Positions 11,222 to 23,598 of a DNA stretch of 64,000 nt are shown one piece after another (the first letter of the stretch is position 1; the number at the start of each line of letters is the position of its first letter). The stretch spans positions 29,841,178 through 29,905,177 of the forward strand of contig CM059197.1 of the NCBI GenBank assembly GCA_030323885.1, written 5' to 3'. The stretch comes from Branchipolynoe longqiensis (Eukaryota; Annelida; Polychaeta; Phyllodocida; Polynoidae). The position numbers and the translations under genes are program-made. Below the pieces are notes generated by a model. It made no database searches. It saw only the letters and a list, made by a program, of their open reading frames with translations, and was not told the origin of the DNA.

Positions 11222-14200
11222 TTAGGGACGCGGTGAGCTGCGTGGACTCGCGTCCTTCTGAACAGATGACGTGCGGGGCGGTGTCCGCGGGGGCCCGCCC
11301 GAAAAGGGCTCCGTATATGGGTTACTGAACACTCCATCGCCCTGGGGTGGCGCTAGCGGTGGTGGTGGCGGCAGGGGCTTCTCTTCGCCTTCGGGTGTTT
11401 TTAATGCAGCAGCCGGATTGCCAAACACTTCCCCCGTAGTGGCTTCGAAGGCCATTGGTGGTGGATGTCGTGGAGGCTTTGGGACCATTGCGGGCCATGT
11501 TGGGTGCAGCCGTTTGTGCTGCGCAGCCAGTGGGGCTACATCTTCCAAATCACTCTCTGAGCTGCTTTCGGACTCGCTCTCCTTTCGCTTGTCACTGTCG
11601 GTCTCGGACAGGTGATCAAGGTGCTCAAGAGATTCCAGCGGATCATCCATGTCATCTGGGTGTGCCGGAGGTCCTGGTAGAGCCCCATATCCCTCTCGGA
11701 CCAGCCCAGTGAAGCTCTCGCTGATTGGCGGTTCAGGGAGGTTAGCGTAAAGATTAGTGTCATAGCTGGAAACCAGCGGTGGCGGTGGCGGAGGATCAGA
11801 ACCACTGTCGCTGTCTTCCTCAGGTAAATTTGGCAGCATGTATGGGTTGGCAAACAAACCCACGCCTACTAATGGCTCCGGGGGTAGCTCAACACTGGTT
11901 GGCCTCTCGGTATCACTCTCTGAGGAGATATCAATGATGGTTGGTGGTACTGGAAGTCCTCCAAGCACAGCCGGTCTCGGTTCTACATCGCTTTCTGAGC
12001 TGCAGGAATCAGTGCTATCTTCAGTGTCCCGGTGCATCTTGCGCACTTTCTTATCCTTCGGCAGTGTCGACTTGTGCTCTTCGGCACCAGGCACCTCCCC
12101 ATCCTCGTTCAGCAGCTGCATATCTTCTTCTTCTTCCTCAAGATTCATTTCCATTTCAAACTTCTGCTCGAACTTATCCATTTCAGGCAGAGTGTCAATT
12201 TCATTGTCGCCTTCACTCTCCGTGGAGGTGCTGTCTGGATGTGGGATTGGGGTGACGTCAGGCAGCTCAGGCACGTGGTGGTCAACCAGCGGGTAGTCGG
12301 CTTCGATGGTTGCGGCCCGTTGCGCCTGCAGAATAGCGGTGGTCATGCAAAGGTCAAAGTCATCAGCATCCGGGCCTTCAACGTCGCCCTCTGAGGATAT
12401 GCTGCCTTGGTGAGTGACCGGGGGTGGTGGGGGTGGCGGGGGTAGGCTACCTTCACTATCACTGCTCTCTTCACCTGAGAACTGACCGTCACCGATGTGC
12501 TCTGTGGCCATGTTCAGGTCATACTCTAAACTTTTTTCAAACTCTTCACTGGGCGACATGTTCCCTATTTCAACATCATCATCGTCATCGTCATCATGCT
12601 CAGTGGTCCGACTCGCTGGGAAATCGGCTGGGATCGCTTCAAGGGTTGGACGGCGCTGAGCCTCTAAGATAGCGGCTGAGTCTGTGAAGTCATCAGCGTC
12701 TGGATGCTCAACATCATCCTCAGAGGAAATGTCAGCAAGGTCCTGAGGCAGGGGAGGAGCGGTGGGAAGATCATCATTAAGGCGCATGTTGTCTAAGTAA
12801 TTATCCTCCACAACAGCCTCCCGGACCTCCTTCACTAATTGCCTCTCCTGCTCTTCGAGCGGTGCCTTAGCTTGCTCAGTGACCTCCGTCTGCTCGAATT
12901 GCTTTGCTTCCTGCCCTGCAGGGAGCTCAGTCACCACCATCTCCAGACTCTTTTCAAACACTTCACTGGGAGATTCAACAGACTCAGCTGGCCCAATCGC
13001 TTCCAGAGACCTTTCGAAGTTGTCACTGGGTGATTCGACAACCGGTGGTGGGGGGCTGGGCAGAGGCTCAGAGCTAATGCTAGATGATAACCGCACCTTC
13101 TTATGGCCGTTACCTGATGATGCTTCCTCATCATCAGCAAAGGGGATATCCTTGTGGGAGGACTTGGAGTTGAGGCGGTACTGTCGTCGTTTAGCCCTAG
13201 CATGTTCAGAGTCAGAACCACTCGTGGAGGACCTGTCACAAGCACCATCGCTGTGTCCATGCCCGCGCTCCTCCTCCAGCGGGCTATCTTTGGGCAGCGG
13301 TGACTCTGAGTCAGAGTCTGTCTCCGTCGTTGGAGTCAGATCCTCCATGGTAGCCCGCGGGGGGAGTAGATGGACCTTGTCCTGGGCTGAGACTAAGCCT
13401 GGCAGAACCATCGCTTTTCTCTCAAGGTCACGAGGTGGCTTATGAGGAATTGCCGCACGAGGCAAGGTCTTGGACCTCAATTCGGAAATCAAATCTTTTT
13501 CGGAAGAGGGACTAATCGAGTCGTCTACATACGAGTAACTATCACGTGGGGGAAGTCTGTTGTACTTAACAAGATTATACGCTCTTTTAGTCGCGGGTGA
13601 TTTGGATGCTGGAGAACTAGCGGGAACAATTGGGGTTGACAAACTACTTTTAATACGGTCCAGCTCAGCCTTACGTTGCTCACTGGTCAAAGGCAACTGG
13701 GGCGATGCGACATGCTTTTGTTTCATAGGCGACACCTGCTTAAATGAAGCCAAGTGCTGAGGAGCACTGTGCGACTGGCTCATCTTACGTGGGATAGGAT
13801 CTGAAACTGGTGGAATTATTCTACGATGCAATACATACAGAATCTCTGTTGAGTCCCTTCTAACCGGAGTGAGGCTCTTGCCTCCATTGAGAGGACTCTT
13901 CCCATTGACCAAGCCTTGCCCACCATTCTGTGCATTCTTTTGCTGAATCTCCTCTAAGTGGTGCTTCTCCATAGATGGAGACTTCTGGAATGAACTTATC
14001 GTCTCTACCTTTTCGACAATTTCGATCTGTACCTTTCGCTCCTCCTCCCCTTGCCTAATACACCTATTCTCCTTCAATTGTTCCCCTTCAAGCTCCCCCT
14101 TCTCTTTCTGCCTGTCCCCCTCGCTCCTGCTGCCCTTCACTACCAGCCTGCCGCTGCCCTCCTCCAGCTCCTCCCTGACCTCATCTAGACCATCATCATC

Positions 14201-14723
14201 ACTCTGCAACACATTATCGAGAGACTCTGGGGTGCCAGGTTCTTCGTTCAAATGATAGGAATCTTGAGACACATTGTCATCATTGTCATTTGCATTTTGA
14301 TTCACTGCCTGGTACTGCGAACTGCCGTCATAACTAAGTTTGTAGTAGGAATAGTTAAACTCATCGTGGGCACCTTGTGGTACTGGTGGTGCCCCCTTGT
14401 TGCGGTGCGCAGATGCGTAGTGGTCATCGTCTTCGTCCAGCTGGTCGTCACTGCCCGACGGTGCTGAAAAGTCCCTGTCTCTATCTTTCTTGGGGGAATT
14501 AATAGACCTACTTCCAGACTGGGAGCTGTCGTCATGCACTTCGGCGGTCTCGACGCGATGGCCCATGGCGTTGAGCGTGTCGCGCGTGATGGTCATGTCC
14601 AGCGTGTGCGAGCCGCTCGAGGCACTTGTATTATGGAAGTGGATGTCACGAGAATTTAACGTGCCGGTGTTTGGGGTTGCGCCGTGGCTGCGTGTTGAGG
14701 CCATCGTGCGCATGCTTGTCGAC
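11222..14723 (-). CDS. FERM-domain gene, terminal exon: long acidic/proline-rich tail
   Basis: The exon starts after a strong acceptor (polypyrimidine TGTCTTTTCTCGCCGCAG on the minus strand) and ends at TAA 11222-11224. Its first base completes an Arg codon with AG from exon 28356-28430, giving FQ-R-STSMRTMAST. It adds 1166 residues, mostly predicted disordered: Ser/Asp/Glu-rich with polyproline runs. Internal repeats are visible. SPS-x2-FE-[KR]-SLE occurs three times, a DADDF-AILQAQR-type block twice, and NPY motifs near the C-terminus (FANPY, FSNPY). No DH, PH, PDZ or phosphatase domain is present. In bilaterian FARP/Cdep proteins a RhoGEF domain follows the FERM; here the tail ends without one. 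The gene could therefore be an FRMD7-like, GEF-less form or an isoform with an alternative last exon. Polyproline and NPY motifs suggest SH3/EVH1/PTB partners (inference). Confidence 0.85.
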
Positions 14724-16206
14724 CTGCGGCGAGAAAAGACACCGTTACCAAACATTGGATGAGCACACAATGCATAATGCCCAGCCCTTCCTTCTTTTTT
14801 TTTTGTAGAACCAGATATATATAAACCTTTGTATATATATTCAGATCATTACGAATGAACTCAACATTTGAATTAGATACAGTAGTGAGATTATTAAGCT
14901 CGAATTCAAAGCAATGATCGAATTCAACAAGTTTTTGGAATTTGTTAATGAAGAGTTTGAGAATGCTGTGTGGAGAATGCAAGCAAGACACTTACTGTCC
15001 TATACTTATATGTTGTTCGATAATATCTGTATGTAAAGAGGAATCATTTAGCGCATTGTCTCCATGTGTAATTTATGTCAACGGTTAAGGCAATGTTAAG
15101 TTATTGTTGTGGTTAAGTCTTGGTACATGGGTTCATAGACTATAGAACCGTACAAATCAATAAAGATTTGTAGAGATTGTGAATGTATTTTGTAATGAAT
15201 TTCCTTAATTTGAGTTTTAATGGCGTTTATTATCACATGAAACTAGTGTGTAGAGATTAAAGTGGTGCTGATAAGAATCTAAACCTGTGTTAATATTACT
15301 TGTCATTAGTATCAACTAATACGCACAATACCATTGATATAATGACACCCTATTCTCATAATATCAACTAGAATTGCAGAAGTAGTTACTGTGTGTGTTT
15401 GACAAGACATTCCTGGTTTCTCAACAAGCAAAAGACGTAAAGAATACCAAGCAACGGACATGCAAACAGTGCGAGGGAAGAGAAAACGACTCTTCAACAA
15501 GAAAACCCTGGAGGCATTAATTAACATTTTGCATAGTTAACGCCAACTATCAAAGAGTATATCCTAAGGAAAACAACACTTCAAACTGAACTTTGCTGCC
15601 GCAGGAAATACCCGACAGCATTCCAGTGTAAAGCGACAAAATTGGAGGATGACTGCAGACTAATGGACTCCGGCACGATTCGCTTCTGTGGAACTCGTAC
15701 GAAACTCAGATTCGCATGCGATTCTACAAATCCATACGAATTTCACATAATCTTGTACAAGCAAGTCAATTCTGCAGGAACCAATTAGTCAAAAATGGTT
15801 GTTGAGGGTATAACGATGCACTACATCGTGTCTGCAGAGGGTAGTATACACTGTCTATTAATCAAACAGGGTATATAGCGTTAAGGGAGTGGTGCCATCA
15901 ATAACACAGGGGGAGCGGGGTAGTAGTACTTAATGGGGTTTAACCACACTCAGTCTAGGTCAAACTAGGGGTCCTGGAGGAGTACCTGTCAGGGGTGCGA
16001 CCGGGCCGAGTCTTCCTCTTTGACTTAGTGCCCAGGACGCGGGGCCTGTTGTAGGGGGAGCACTCGGTATAGGCCCTACAGAAAGAGAGGGGAGTAGGTC
16101 AGAGCAGAGTGGGCACCACAGAGCAGTGAGCGGCTCGCGGAGTGAGTGGTTCGCATAGACAGTTCACTATTGTGAATGGCTCGGAGAATCCAAGAATTGG
16201 TGTAAC
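14724..16206. other. Intron of the FERM gene (start of a 13.6-kb intron)
   Basis: A/T-rich intronic sequence. No second-strand gene is evident. A (G/A)-rich patch at 15890-16150 contains repeated GAGCAG words but no reading frame of note. Confidence 0.5.
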
Positions 16207-16209
16207 TTA

Positions 16210-18105
16210 TGGGGCTGTCACACTACGACGCTTCTCACCGGCGACGTGTTGCATTTTTGGGGAAACGTCGGCACGCGTCGGCACGTGTTAGCGGCGCATT
16301 AGCGGCACGTCGGTACACGTCGATACACTATCTTTGATGTTGACAGTCGGCGGACAACGTCGGCGCGTGTTATTGGTCGCTGAGTGTTTACAACATGTCA
16401 AAAAAAAACAACGACCGGCAGCGCGCGCAAATATATGGGTAAGGACGTTAGGAGGACATTAGGCGTACGTCGACACACGTTACAAGCGCGTTGGAGGGAC
16501 GTTGCTCACACGTTGCTGTGTGTGTCTCTGTGTCTCTATGTGTGTGGCTGTGTCTCTGTGTGTGTCTCTGTGTCTGTGTCTTTGTCTGTGTCTCTGTGTC
16601 TGTCTCTGTATGTGTCTCTGTATGTGTCTGGCTGTGTCTCTTTGTCTGTGTCTCTGTCTGTGTCTCTGTCTGTGGCTCTGTCTGTATCTCTATCTGTGTC
16701 TCTGTCTCTGTGTCTGTGTCTGTGTCTGTGTCTCTGTCTGTGTCTCTGACTGTGTCTGTGTCTCTGACTGTGTCTGTGTATCTGTCTGTGTCCGTGTATG
16801 TGTCTGTGTCTATGTATGTGTCTCTGTTTGTGTCTCTGTGTCTGTGTGTGTGTCTCTGTGACTGTGTGTGTGTATCTGTGTCTGTGTGTGTCTGTGTATG
16901 TGTGTGTGTCTCTGTGTATCTGTGTGTGTGTCTCTGTGTCTGTGTGTGTGTCTCTGTGTCTGTGTGTGTCTCTGTGTCTCTGTGTATGTGTGTGTGTCTG
17001 TGTGTGTGTATGTGTGTCTCTGTTTGTGTCTCTGTGCATGTGTCTCTGTGTATCTGTGTGTGTCTCTGTGGTTGTGTGTGTCTCTGTGTCTGTGTGTGTG
17101 TCTCTGTGTATGTGTGTGTGTATCTGTGTCTGTCTGTCTGTGTGTCTCTGTGTGTCTGTGTGTGTATTTGTGTCTCTGTGTGTGTCTCTGTGTATGTGTG
17201 TGTGTCTGTGTATCTGTGTGTGTCTCTGTGGCTGTGTATGTGTCTGTGTGTCTGTGTGTGTGTCTCTGTGTGTCTGTGTGTGTGTATTTGTGTCTCTGTG
17301 TGTCTGTGTCTGTGTGTGTGTATTTGTGTCTCTGTGTGTCTCTGTGTATGTGTGTGTCTCTGTGTCTGTGTGTGTGTATTTGTGTCTCTGTGTGTGTCTC
17401 TATGTATGTGTGTGTGTCTCTGTGTATCTGTCTGTGTGTCTATGTGTCTCTGTGTGTGTCTGTGTGTGTGTCTCTGTGTCTCAGAGAGAGAGACAGAAGC
17501 ACAGACACAGACACAGACAGACAGAGACACAGACAGAGACACAGACAGAGACACGTACAGAGACAGACACAGAGACACAGACAGAGAAACAGACAGAGAG
17601 ACACAGACAGAGACACAGACAGAGACACAGACAGAGATACAGAGAGAGACACAGACACATACACAGAGACAGAGACACAGACAGAGACACATACAGAGAC
17701 ACATCAGAGACACAGACAGAGACACATACAGAGACACAGAGAGAGACACAGACAGAGACACAGGCAGAGACACAGAGAGAGACACAGAGAGAGACACAGA
17801 CAGACACAGACAGAGACAGAGACACAGACAGAGACACAGACACAGACAGAGACACAGCCAGAGACACAGACAGAGACACAGGCAGAGACACAGACACACA
17901 CACAGACACAGACAGAGACACAGAGAGAACGAGCCGATATAAGTTACCACAACGTTGGCCCCGCGCTAATAACACGCTACTGACACGCTGCGCCAAAGTC
18001 CAATTTCCCCATATTTCCACTATCTTTAACGTTTCTCGACACTTAAAATTATATTTTCAGCACTGACGGGTCGCCGGTGAGAAGCGTCGTAGTGTGACAG
18101 CCCCA
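16210..18105. mobile_element. PIF/Harbinger-type element filled with satellite
   Basis: A perfect inverted repeat of about 36 bp, beginning TGGGGCTGTCACACTACGAC, lies at both ends and is flanked by TTA at 16207-16209 and 18106-18108. Subterminal sequence rich in ACGTCGGC-type words extends inward on both sides. No transposase ORF is present: the interior is the satellite at 16512-17930. This is a non-autonomous element in an intron of the FERM gene. The end sequence and TTA duplication fit PIF/Harbinger. Confidence 0.85.
16512..17930. repeat. Strand-switching (TCTGTG)n / (CACAGA)n microsatellite
   Basis: From 16512 to about 17482 the plus strand is a degenerate CTGTGTCT array. At 17483 it switches to the complementary type, AGAGACACAGAC, and runs to about 17930. 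The two halves can pair, so the block is a giant imperfect hairpin of about 450 bp stem. The overlapping ORFs of up to 500 codons on both strands (SVSLSVSL or DTDRDTDR repeats) are translation shadows, not genes. Confidence 0.9.
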
Positions 18106-18149
18106 TTAGGGTGAAGAGCTCTCCATAGCATGTAGCTCACACTATGAAT

Positions 18150-19500
18150 AGGTCAACAGTGTGAGTAGTTCTCACCGTGAGTAGTTCTCACTGTGAGTAG
18201 TTATTGTGAGTAGTTTCCACTGTGAGTAGTTTTCAATGTGAGCAGTTCTCATTGTGAGTAATTCTCATTGCGAGTAGTTCACACTGATTAGTTCTCACTG
18301 CAAGTAGTTCTCATTGCAAGTAGTTCTCACTGCGAGTAGTTCTCACTGCGAGTAGTTCTCCCTGCGAGTAGTTCTCACTGTGAGTAGTTCTCACTGTGAA
18401 TAGTCCCCACTATAAGTAGCTCCTAATGTGAGTACTTCACATGGTCAATAGCTTCTACTGTGAGTAGTGAGTAGTCGCTACTGTGAGTAGGTCACACAGT
18501 GATTACTTCCCACTGTGAGTAGTTACCATGATGAGTAGTTCCAACTGTGAAAAGTTTCCATTTGGAGTAGCTCCCACTGTGAGTACTGTAAAGTGTTACT
18601 ACTGTGAAGAGTTACTACTGTGAGTGGTTCCTATTGTAATTCCTACCTCTAAGTGGTTTGAACTGTGATTATCTCCTACTGTGAATACATACCACAGTGA
18701 GTAGTTCCCACTACCAATAGTTCCAACAGTAGTTAATGTGGTGAAATGTCACCTGTGAGCAGTTGCTACTGTGAGTGGTTCTCATAGTGAGTATTCCCCC
18801 TGAGTATTTTACACTGCCATTTTGCAATGGAAGTATTTAATACTGTGGCACGTCACACTGAGAGTAGTTTCAACTGTGAACTTTCCACTGTGAGTAGTTC
18901 CCACAGTGAGTAATCCCCACAGTGAGTAGTCCCCACAGTGAGTAGTCCCCAGTGAGTAGTTCCCACTGAGAGTACTCCAACCAATGAGTAGTCCCCACAG
19001 TGAGTAGTCCCCACTGTGAGCAGTCCCCACAGTGAGTAGTTCCCACTGTGAGTACTCCAACCAATGAGTAGTCCCTACAGTGAGTAGTTCCCACTGTGAG
19101 CACTCCAACCAATGAGTAGTCCCCACAGTGAGTAGTTCCCACTGTGACCAGTCCCCACAGTGAGTAGTTCCCACTGTGAGCACTCCAACCAATGAGTAGT
19201 CCCCACACTGAGTAGTTCCTACTGTGAGCACTCCAACCAATGAGTGGTCCCCACATTGAGCAGTCCCCACAGTGAGTGCTCCAAACAATGAGTAGTCCCC
19301 ACAGTGAGTAGTCCACAGTGAGCAGTCCCCACAGTGAGTAGTTCCCAATGTGAGTGCTCCAAACAATGAGTAGTCCCCACAGTGAGTAGTCCCCACAGTG
19401 AGTAGTTCCCACTGTGAGTAGTTCCCACTGTGAGTGCTCCAAACAATGAGTAGTCCCCACAGTGAGTAGTCCCAACAGTGAGTAGCTCACCCTGTGACTA
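18150..19500. repeat. GTGAGTAGTTC-type minisatellite with ~50-bp higher-order unit
   Basis: The basic unit is 14-16 bp, of the form AGTAGTTCTCACTGTG. From 18880 it organises into longer units that contain GAGTAGTCCCCACAGT and CACTCCAACCAATGAG. The unit is quasi-palindromic (CTCACTGTGAG), so both strands look alike and can form small hairpins. The long minus-strand ORFs (GDYSLWGLL repeats) are shadows of the array. Confidence 0.9.
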
Positions 19501-19803
19501 TCTGCCCATCGCTTTAGCTACCCACATAGTGAGTAGCTCCTAAATCAGACGGACGTGAAAGGTTGTGTCATGTGTCACGATACTGCAGTGAGTACTGGAC
19601 GCGCAAGACACTATTACATAACAGACGGTGCAGTTCACAGATTTAAAAAAAAAGTCTAACTCTGCAGGCGGACATGTCGAGATAAAGACTTCCGCAGATT
19701 TTGGACTCAAATGGACCTCATCTAAAGCTGCGTCTCTGGCCAGCACTGAGCAGAGTTTCTCCAAGCTGTACTTGTCCAAGTTCTAATTCAGTTGTGTTTG
19801 TAA

Positions 19804-20075
19804 GGCCTCGGTCACACTATGGCTTGCAACCACTTTGCGACTACTTTGCGACCAAAAGCATCAACCTCCTTGCGACCAAAGCAAAAAAAAGGCCGGAAAA
19901 ACAATGGTTGGCGATGGGTCGGCGGATGGTCGGTAAGTGGTCACAAGTGCCAAAATGGTCACGAGGAGGTCACCGACCGATCACCGACTGGTCACTGACC
20001 ACTTTGCGACCGCCCCCCTGTTTGATGGTTGTAAAGTGGTCATAAAGTGATGGAAAGCATAGGGTGACTGGGGTA
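19804..20075. mobile_element. PIF/Harbinger-type MITE, TAA target duplication
   Basis: TAA flanks both ends (19801-19803 and 20076-20078). The imperfect inverted repeats start GGCCTCGGTCACACTATGG on the left and read CATAGGGTGACTGGGG on the right. The interior is rich in GGTCAC and TTTGCGACC words. The short plus-strand ORF inside has no recognisable domain. Confidence 0.65.
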
Positions 20076-20589
20076 TAACACATTCTCCAAGCTTTCATTC
20101 AGCTTGTTTTGGCAACTCCTTTCAACTAGTGCAAGACTACAGCGCAAAATGTTATCTTTTTTTAAAATCTGACACCCCCCCACACACACACTTCCTACCG
20201 CTTCCCTGGCCAAAAAAAACCCACTAGGTCCCATTGGTTAATTAGTTAGATCAACACCATAGACTATTCTTGCATTTTAACAAACGCTTTACACGACTAA
20301 CACTTGAAGTTGAACAGGACTAGGTTTGGGAGACAGTGGCTAGGTGCAACGGTAGTAAAGTACAGGTGTTGAAATGGGGTGAACCAATCTAATTCTAGCT
20401 AGGCACTTCTTCAAAGTTGGTGCTGAGCCAACAAAAAAAGAAAATAGTTTGTTGGGCTCTTATATAACACACATAATTTCTGTCATATCTTAGTGGATGA
20501 GATAGAGCTTTTGTTGTATTTTTTTTCCCAATTCCATTTTTAATTTGTTATTTAAGAGAAAGCTGGTCAATTCAAATTGTAATGGAATC

Positions 20590-20939
20590 ACTCTTCTGGT
20601 CCGATGGTTTTGAATTTCTGTCATTTTCTGAGATAAATATATTAGGTTGATCATTATAATCTACCTTACTTTAGATTGAGGCAACTTATATTTTAAATGT
20701 CTAACTTTTGTGATATTTGAAGTGTAAAAATGCCAAATTAATTTAGGCAAGCACACCAAAACTGTCACTATAGGATTCTTTAGTAACACGTTCGATTAAA
20801 TTGCCTCAGTATTCCCTTCTATGTGGTGACAAATGTTTAAAAAGTGCACCAGTATCTAAGTTACATATGTAGAATCAAAATTAGATAATTATTTTGGTTT
20901 TGAAAATTTGATGATTTCATCGGACTATGCAACTGTAAA
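20590..20939. mobile_element. TTAA-type MITE (family A), reverse orientation
   Basis: The sequence from TGGTCCGATGG to ATCGGACTATGCAACTGTAA matches the family-A consensus in reverse orientation. The left terminus is eroded. It abuts a forward copy at 20933, so the pair forms an inverted repeat of about 350 bp per arm. Confidence 0.75.
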
Positions 20940-21609
20940 GCTTCAAAATCCGATCAAAGCATTTACTTTTCTAAATCACCACACTTACATAGACTTGATC
21001 TTACATATCCAATGTAGATACTAGTTTTGTTTGTTTGTTGTTGTTTTACATCCTAGCAACATCCAATGTCATATTAGGACGAGTACCGACTTGTGACAGT
21101 GCGCACTCATGGTGACAGTGCTGCCCCACTAGGAAATCAGGCCGCCACCACCATGACCCGATATCCCACTTAGTCACATTATCCTGACACTGAGCCAAAC
21201 AGTTCTTGTCCTATCCTATGAATGCCAAGCGCCAGGCTAGGAAGTGACAAGTATCAATTTTCAAGTCATTGGTTTGACTCGACCGGGAACCGAACTTCCG
21301 ACCTTCTGCACGCGAGATCCACACTCTACCGATTAGACCACCACGCCCGGTCGTAGATACTGGTGTATTCATTAAACATATATATCTGCTCAGAAGGAAT
21401 GCTAAGTCAATTTAATAGAACCCGTCGCTCCTGAAGGCTATATGATATCCAGCATTTCGATGTGCCACCAAAATTAATATAGCATATTTTTAGTATCTCC
21501 TAAGTTACACCTATAACATTAAACATTACTTCAAACTAAAGTAAAGTAGATTACAACAATCAAACTTAATATATTTATCTAAAAATAATCGGATTATGCA
21601 GCTTTAAAG
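20933..21609. mobile_element. TTAA-type MITE (family A), split by a SINE
   Basis: This forward-oriented copy starts TAAAGCTTCAAAATCCGATC and ends CGGATTATGCAGCTTTAA. The SINE at 21025-21352 lies inside it, with GTAGATACT duplicated on both sides. Removing the SINE restores the normal ~355-bp length. Confidence 0.8.
21025..21352 (-). mobile_element. SINE-A, full length, tRNA-derived
   Basis: On the minus strand this has a tRNA-like head (A-box-like TGGTCTAATCGGTAGAGTG, B-box-like GGTTCGGTTCCC), a body with GGATAATGTGACT, and a tail ending in GATGTTGCTAGGATGTAAAA followed by CAA repeats. Head-to-tail length is about 330 bp. It is inserted in a family-A MITE with a GTAGATACT target duplication, as expected for LINE-driven insertion. 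Confidence 0.85.
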
Positions 21610-21689
21610 TTAAAGTTACCGGGAAAATAGCAGTGGTTCTAAGGTGTTTTTTGGTGGGTTTTTTTTCCCTTTTTTTGTTGTTGGTCCAT

Positions 21690-21980
21690 TAGTTGTTTAA
21701 GCAGGGGAAATTTCAGTCATAGACGACTGGTCTTCCTCATTCCACTGCTGGTCGATAGAAAGCCTGAGCCTACACTTTTACCGACCCAAGGGATTTTTAA
21801 CCTCCCACACCACATAGACATGGTATGAGAGCAACCGGCCTTTGATGACGCTGTAAGTTATACACAGCGGTGGAAATACAAATTGGCAGAGCTGGGGGCA
21901 CGGGGAATCGAACCGCCGACCCTCAGATTAGGAGTGTGACCTAGAAAAAAGTCAGACACTCTAACCACTCCTCCACAGAG
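21690..21980 (-). mobile_element. SINE-B, tRNA-derived, reverse orientation
   Basis: This second SINE family has a tRNA-like head at its right end (GGTTCGATTCCCC-type B box, here as its complement) and an interior insertion ACTTTTTTCTAGGTC between the D-arm and the anticodon region. Body words such as CCATGTCTATGTGGTGTGGG match the copy at 53149-53375. Confidence 0.75.
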
Positions 21981-21995
21981 AATCTTGTTTTACAG

Positions 21996-22125
21996 TTAAA
22001 GTTGCATAGTCCGATGCTTTTGAGTGTGTGTCATTTTCTGAGATAACTACATTATGCTGATCCTTATAATCTACTTTACTTTAGTTTTAAATGGCTAACT
22101 TTGGAGATATTTGACGTCAAAACGT
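21996..22125. mobile_element. TTAA-type MITE (family A), truncated
   Basis: It begins TTAAAGTTGCATAGTCCGAT and follows the family consensus for about 130 bp before diverging near 22125. The far end is missing. Confidence 0.7.
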
Positions 22126-23598
22126 GATGCACTCTGATCATCGGGGGGAAAAATCAGACCCTCCCACCTTGTAGTTGTTGTTGTTGTTTGGTGATGGTTT
22201 ATTTACCCTGTCCATAACCAGTAAGTCGCACCGCGACTTGTTTTCATCGCTGAACAACAATAGTCTAAATTTGGTAGTTGCTTTCATCAGGTATTTCATG
22301 CGGCAAAAATTCTATATAAGTTCCCGGTCCTTGTATCATAATTTCGGATATATGATCGGAGTTCACAGTAATCTATCCCAAACCTAAAAAAAAAATGTTT
22401 TAAAATAGAATAACGACCCACTATGCACTGTTTTACTATTTCTGTTTGATCTGCTTGGCATGGGGGCTATGGGGCTACAAGTGAGGACAGGACAAAACGT
22501 TGTTTACACCAGTTAGACAGAGAGGAGATTACTCACTATGGGGTGCTGAGGGCGGGAAAAGTGACCAAGTGCGAGGTAACGTTACTCAAGGTCACAAGTG
22601 TTGGTTCAAGGTTACTCCAGTTGGCTCAATGATGCCAAATGTCACTGAAGTTCACTGTGTGTGTTTTCAAGGTTAGATGAATTGATGGATATGTGAATTT
22701 TACTAAATCAGCGTTTCTCAAGGTTATCCAACTGGGCACAAGGTTACTCAATGTCACTCTGTGATAGCATAATGATGGTTTTTTTCTGTTATAAAGGATG
22801 CATACACAAGTGGATTTAGGAAACTGTCTAATAATATATGTGGCGCTTAATGTCTCAATAACAATAAGAGTTGAAATAGAAATGATAGTCAGCAACACGT
22901 GTTCTTCCAACACTTAAAAATATCTCAAACTCTGTACAATTCGCTTCAAATACCAGCTATTAATGTTCTGCAATAAATTAATATTCTTTATATAGTGAAT
23001 GAATAGTGGCTATTTAAGTCACAAATTTCAGCTATCTCATGCCAAATTAAAAATTATTACCGAGATTATCTACTGGGCATGGGGAAGGGGGGTTTAAAAC
23101 TGCTGTTTAACGGAACAAAATCATCTAAAGGATTCTGCCTCCTAGGGGCGGAAAAAGGGTGGGTGATGTAAAATAGAATACTTTCAATATCAACTGAATT
23201 TCAGTAGACACTAAAGAATCATGCAGGAGTATTCATGTACCCTGGACAAAAATCTCAGGCCAACACAAAAAATAAAAATAAAATAAAAAAGGGTTAACGG
23301 TAAAACTCTACAATTAAAATTGGAAGCCATGTGAAATGTAATACTAATAGTGACTTCCAAAATACATGAATTATTTTCCGTGACGCGAACAGACACAGGA
23401 GAGGCACTGGAGGAAGTAGGGTAGTACACATGGATGGGCGAGCAGAAAACAATGACGGAAATTAAAACAATGCAACTTAAGAAACTGTCAGACAATCCTC
23501 TTTTACATTGGTACGTGGCCTGGGTCTGTGTGGCCTGGAAGCAGATTGACATGTCCATGTGTTTAGATGAGGGTGCATGTGCTTGGGATGGGTTGACT
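22126..23598. other. Intronic sequence, no gene seen
   Basis: Mostly A/T-rich. A patch at 22560-22750 repeats CAAGGTTACTC-type words. Short ORFs have no motifs. Confidence 0.45.

Noticed and set aside
16448..17950. ORFs of up to 500 codons on both strands
   Set aside because: They are translations of a degenerate microsatellite; several frames on both strands are equally open and the products are dipeptide-like repeats.
18809..19490. Long minus-strand ORFs with GDYSLWGLL repeats
   Set aside because: Shadow of the minisatellite, with more than one frame open.
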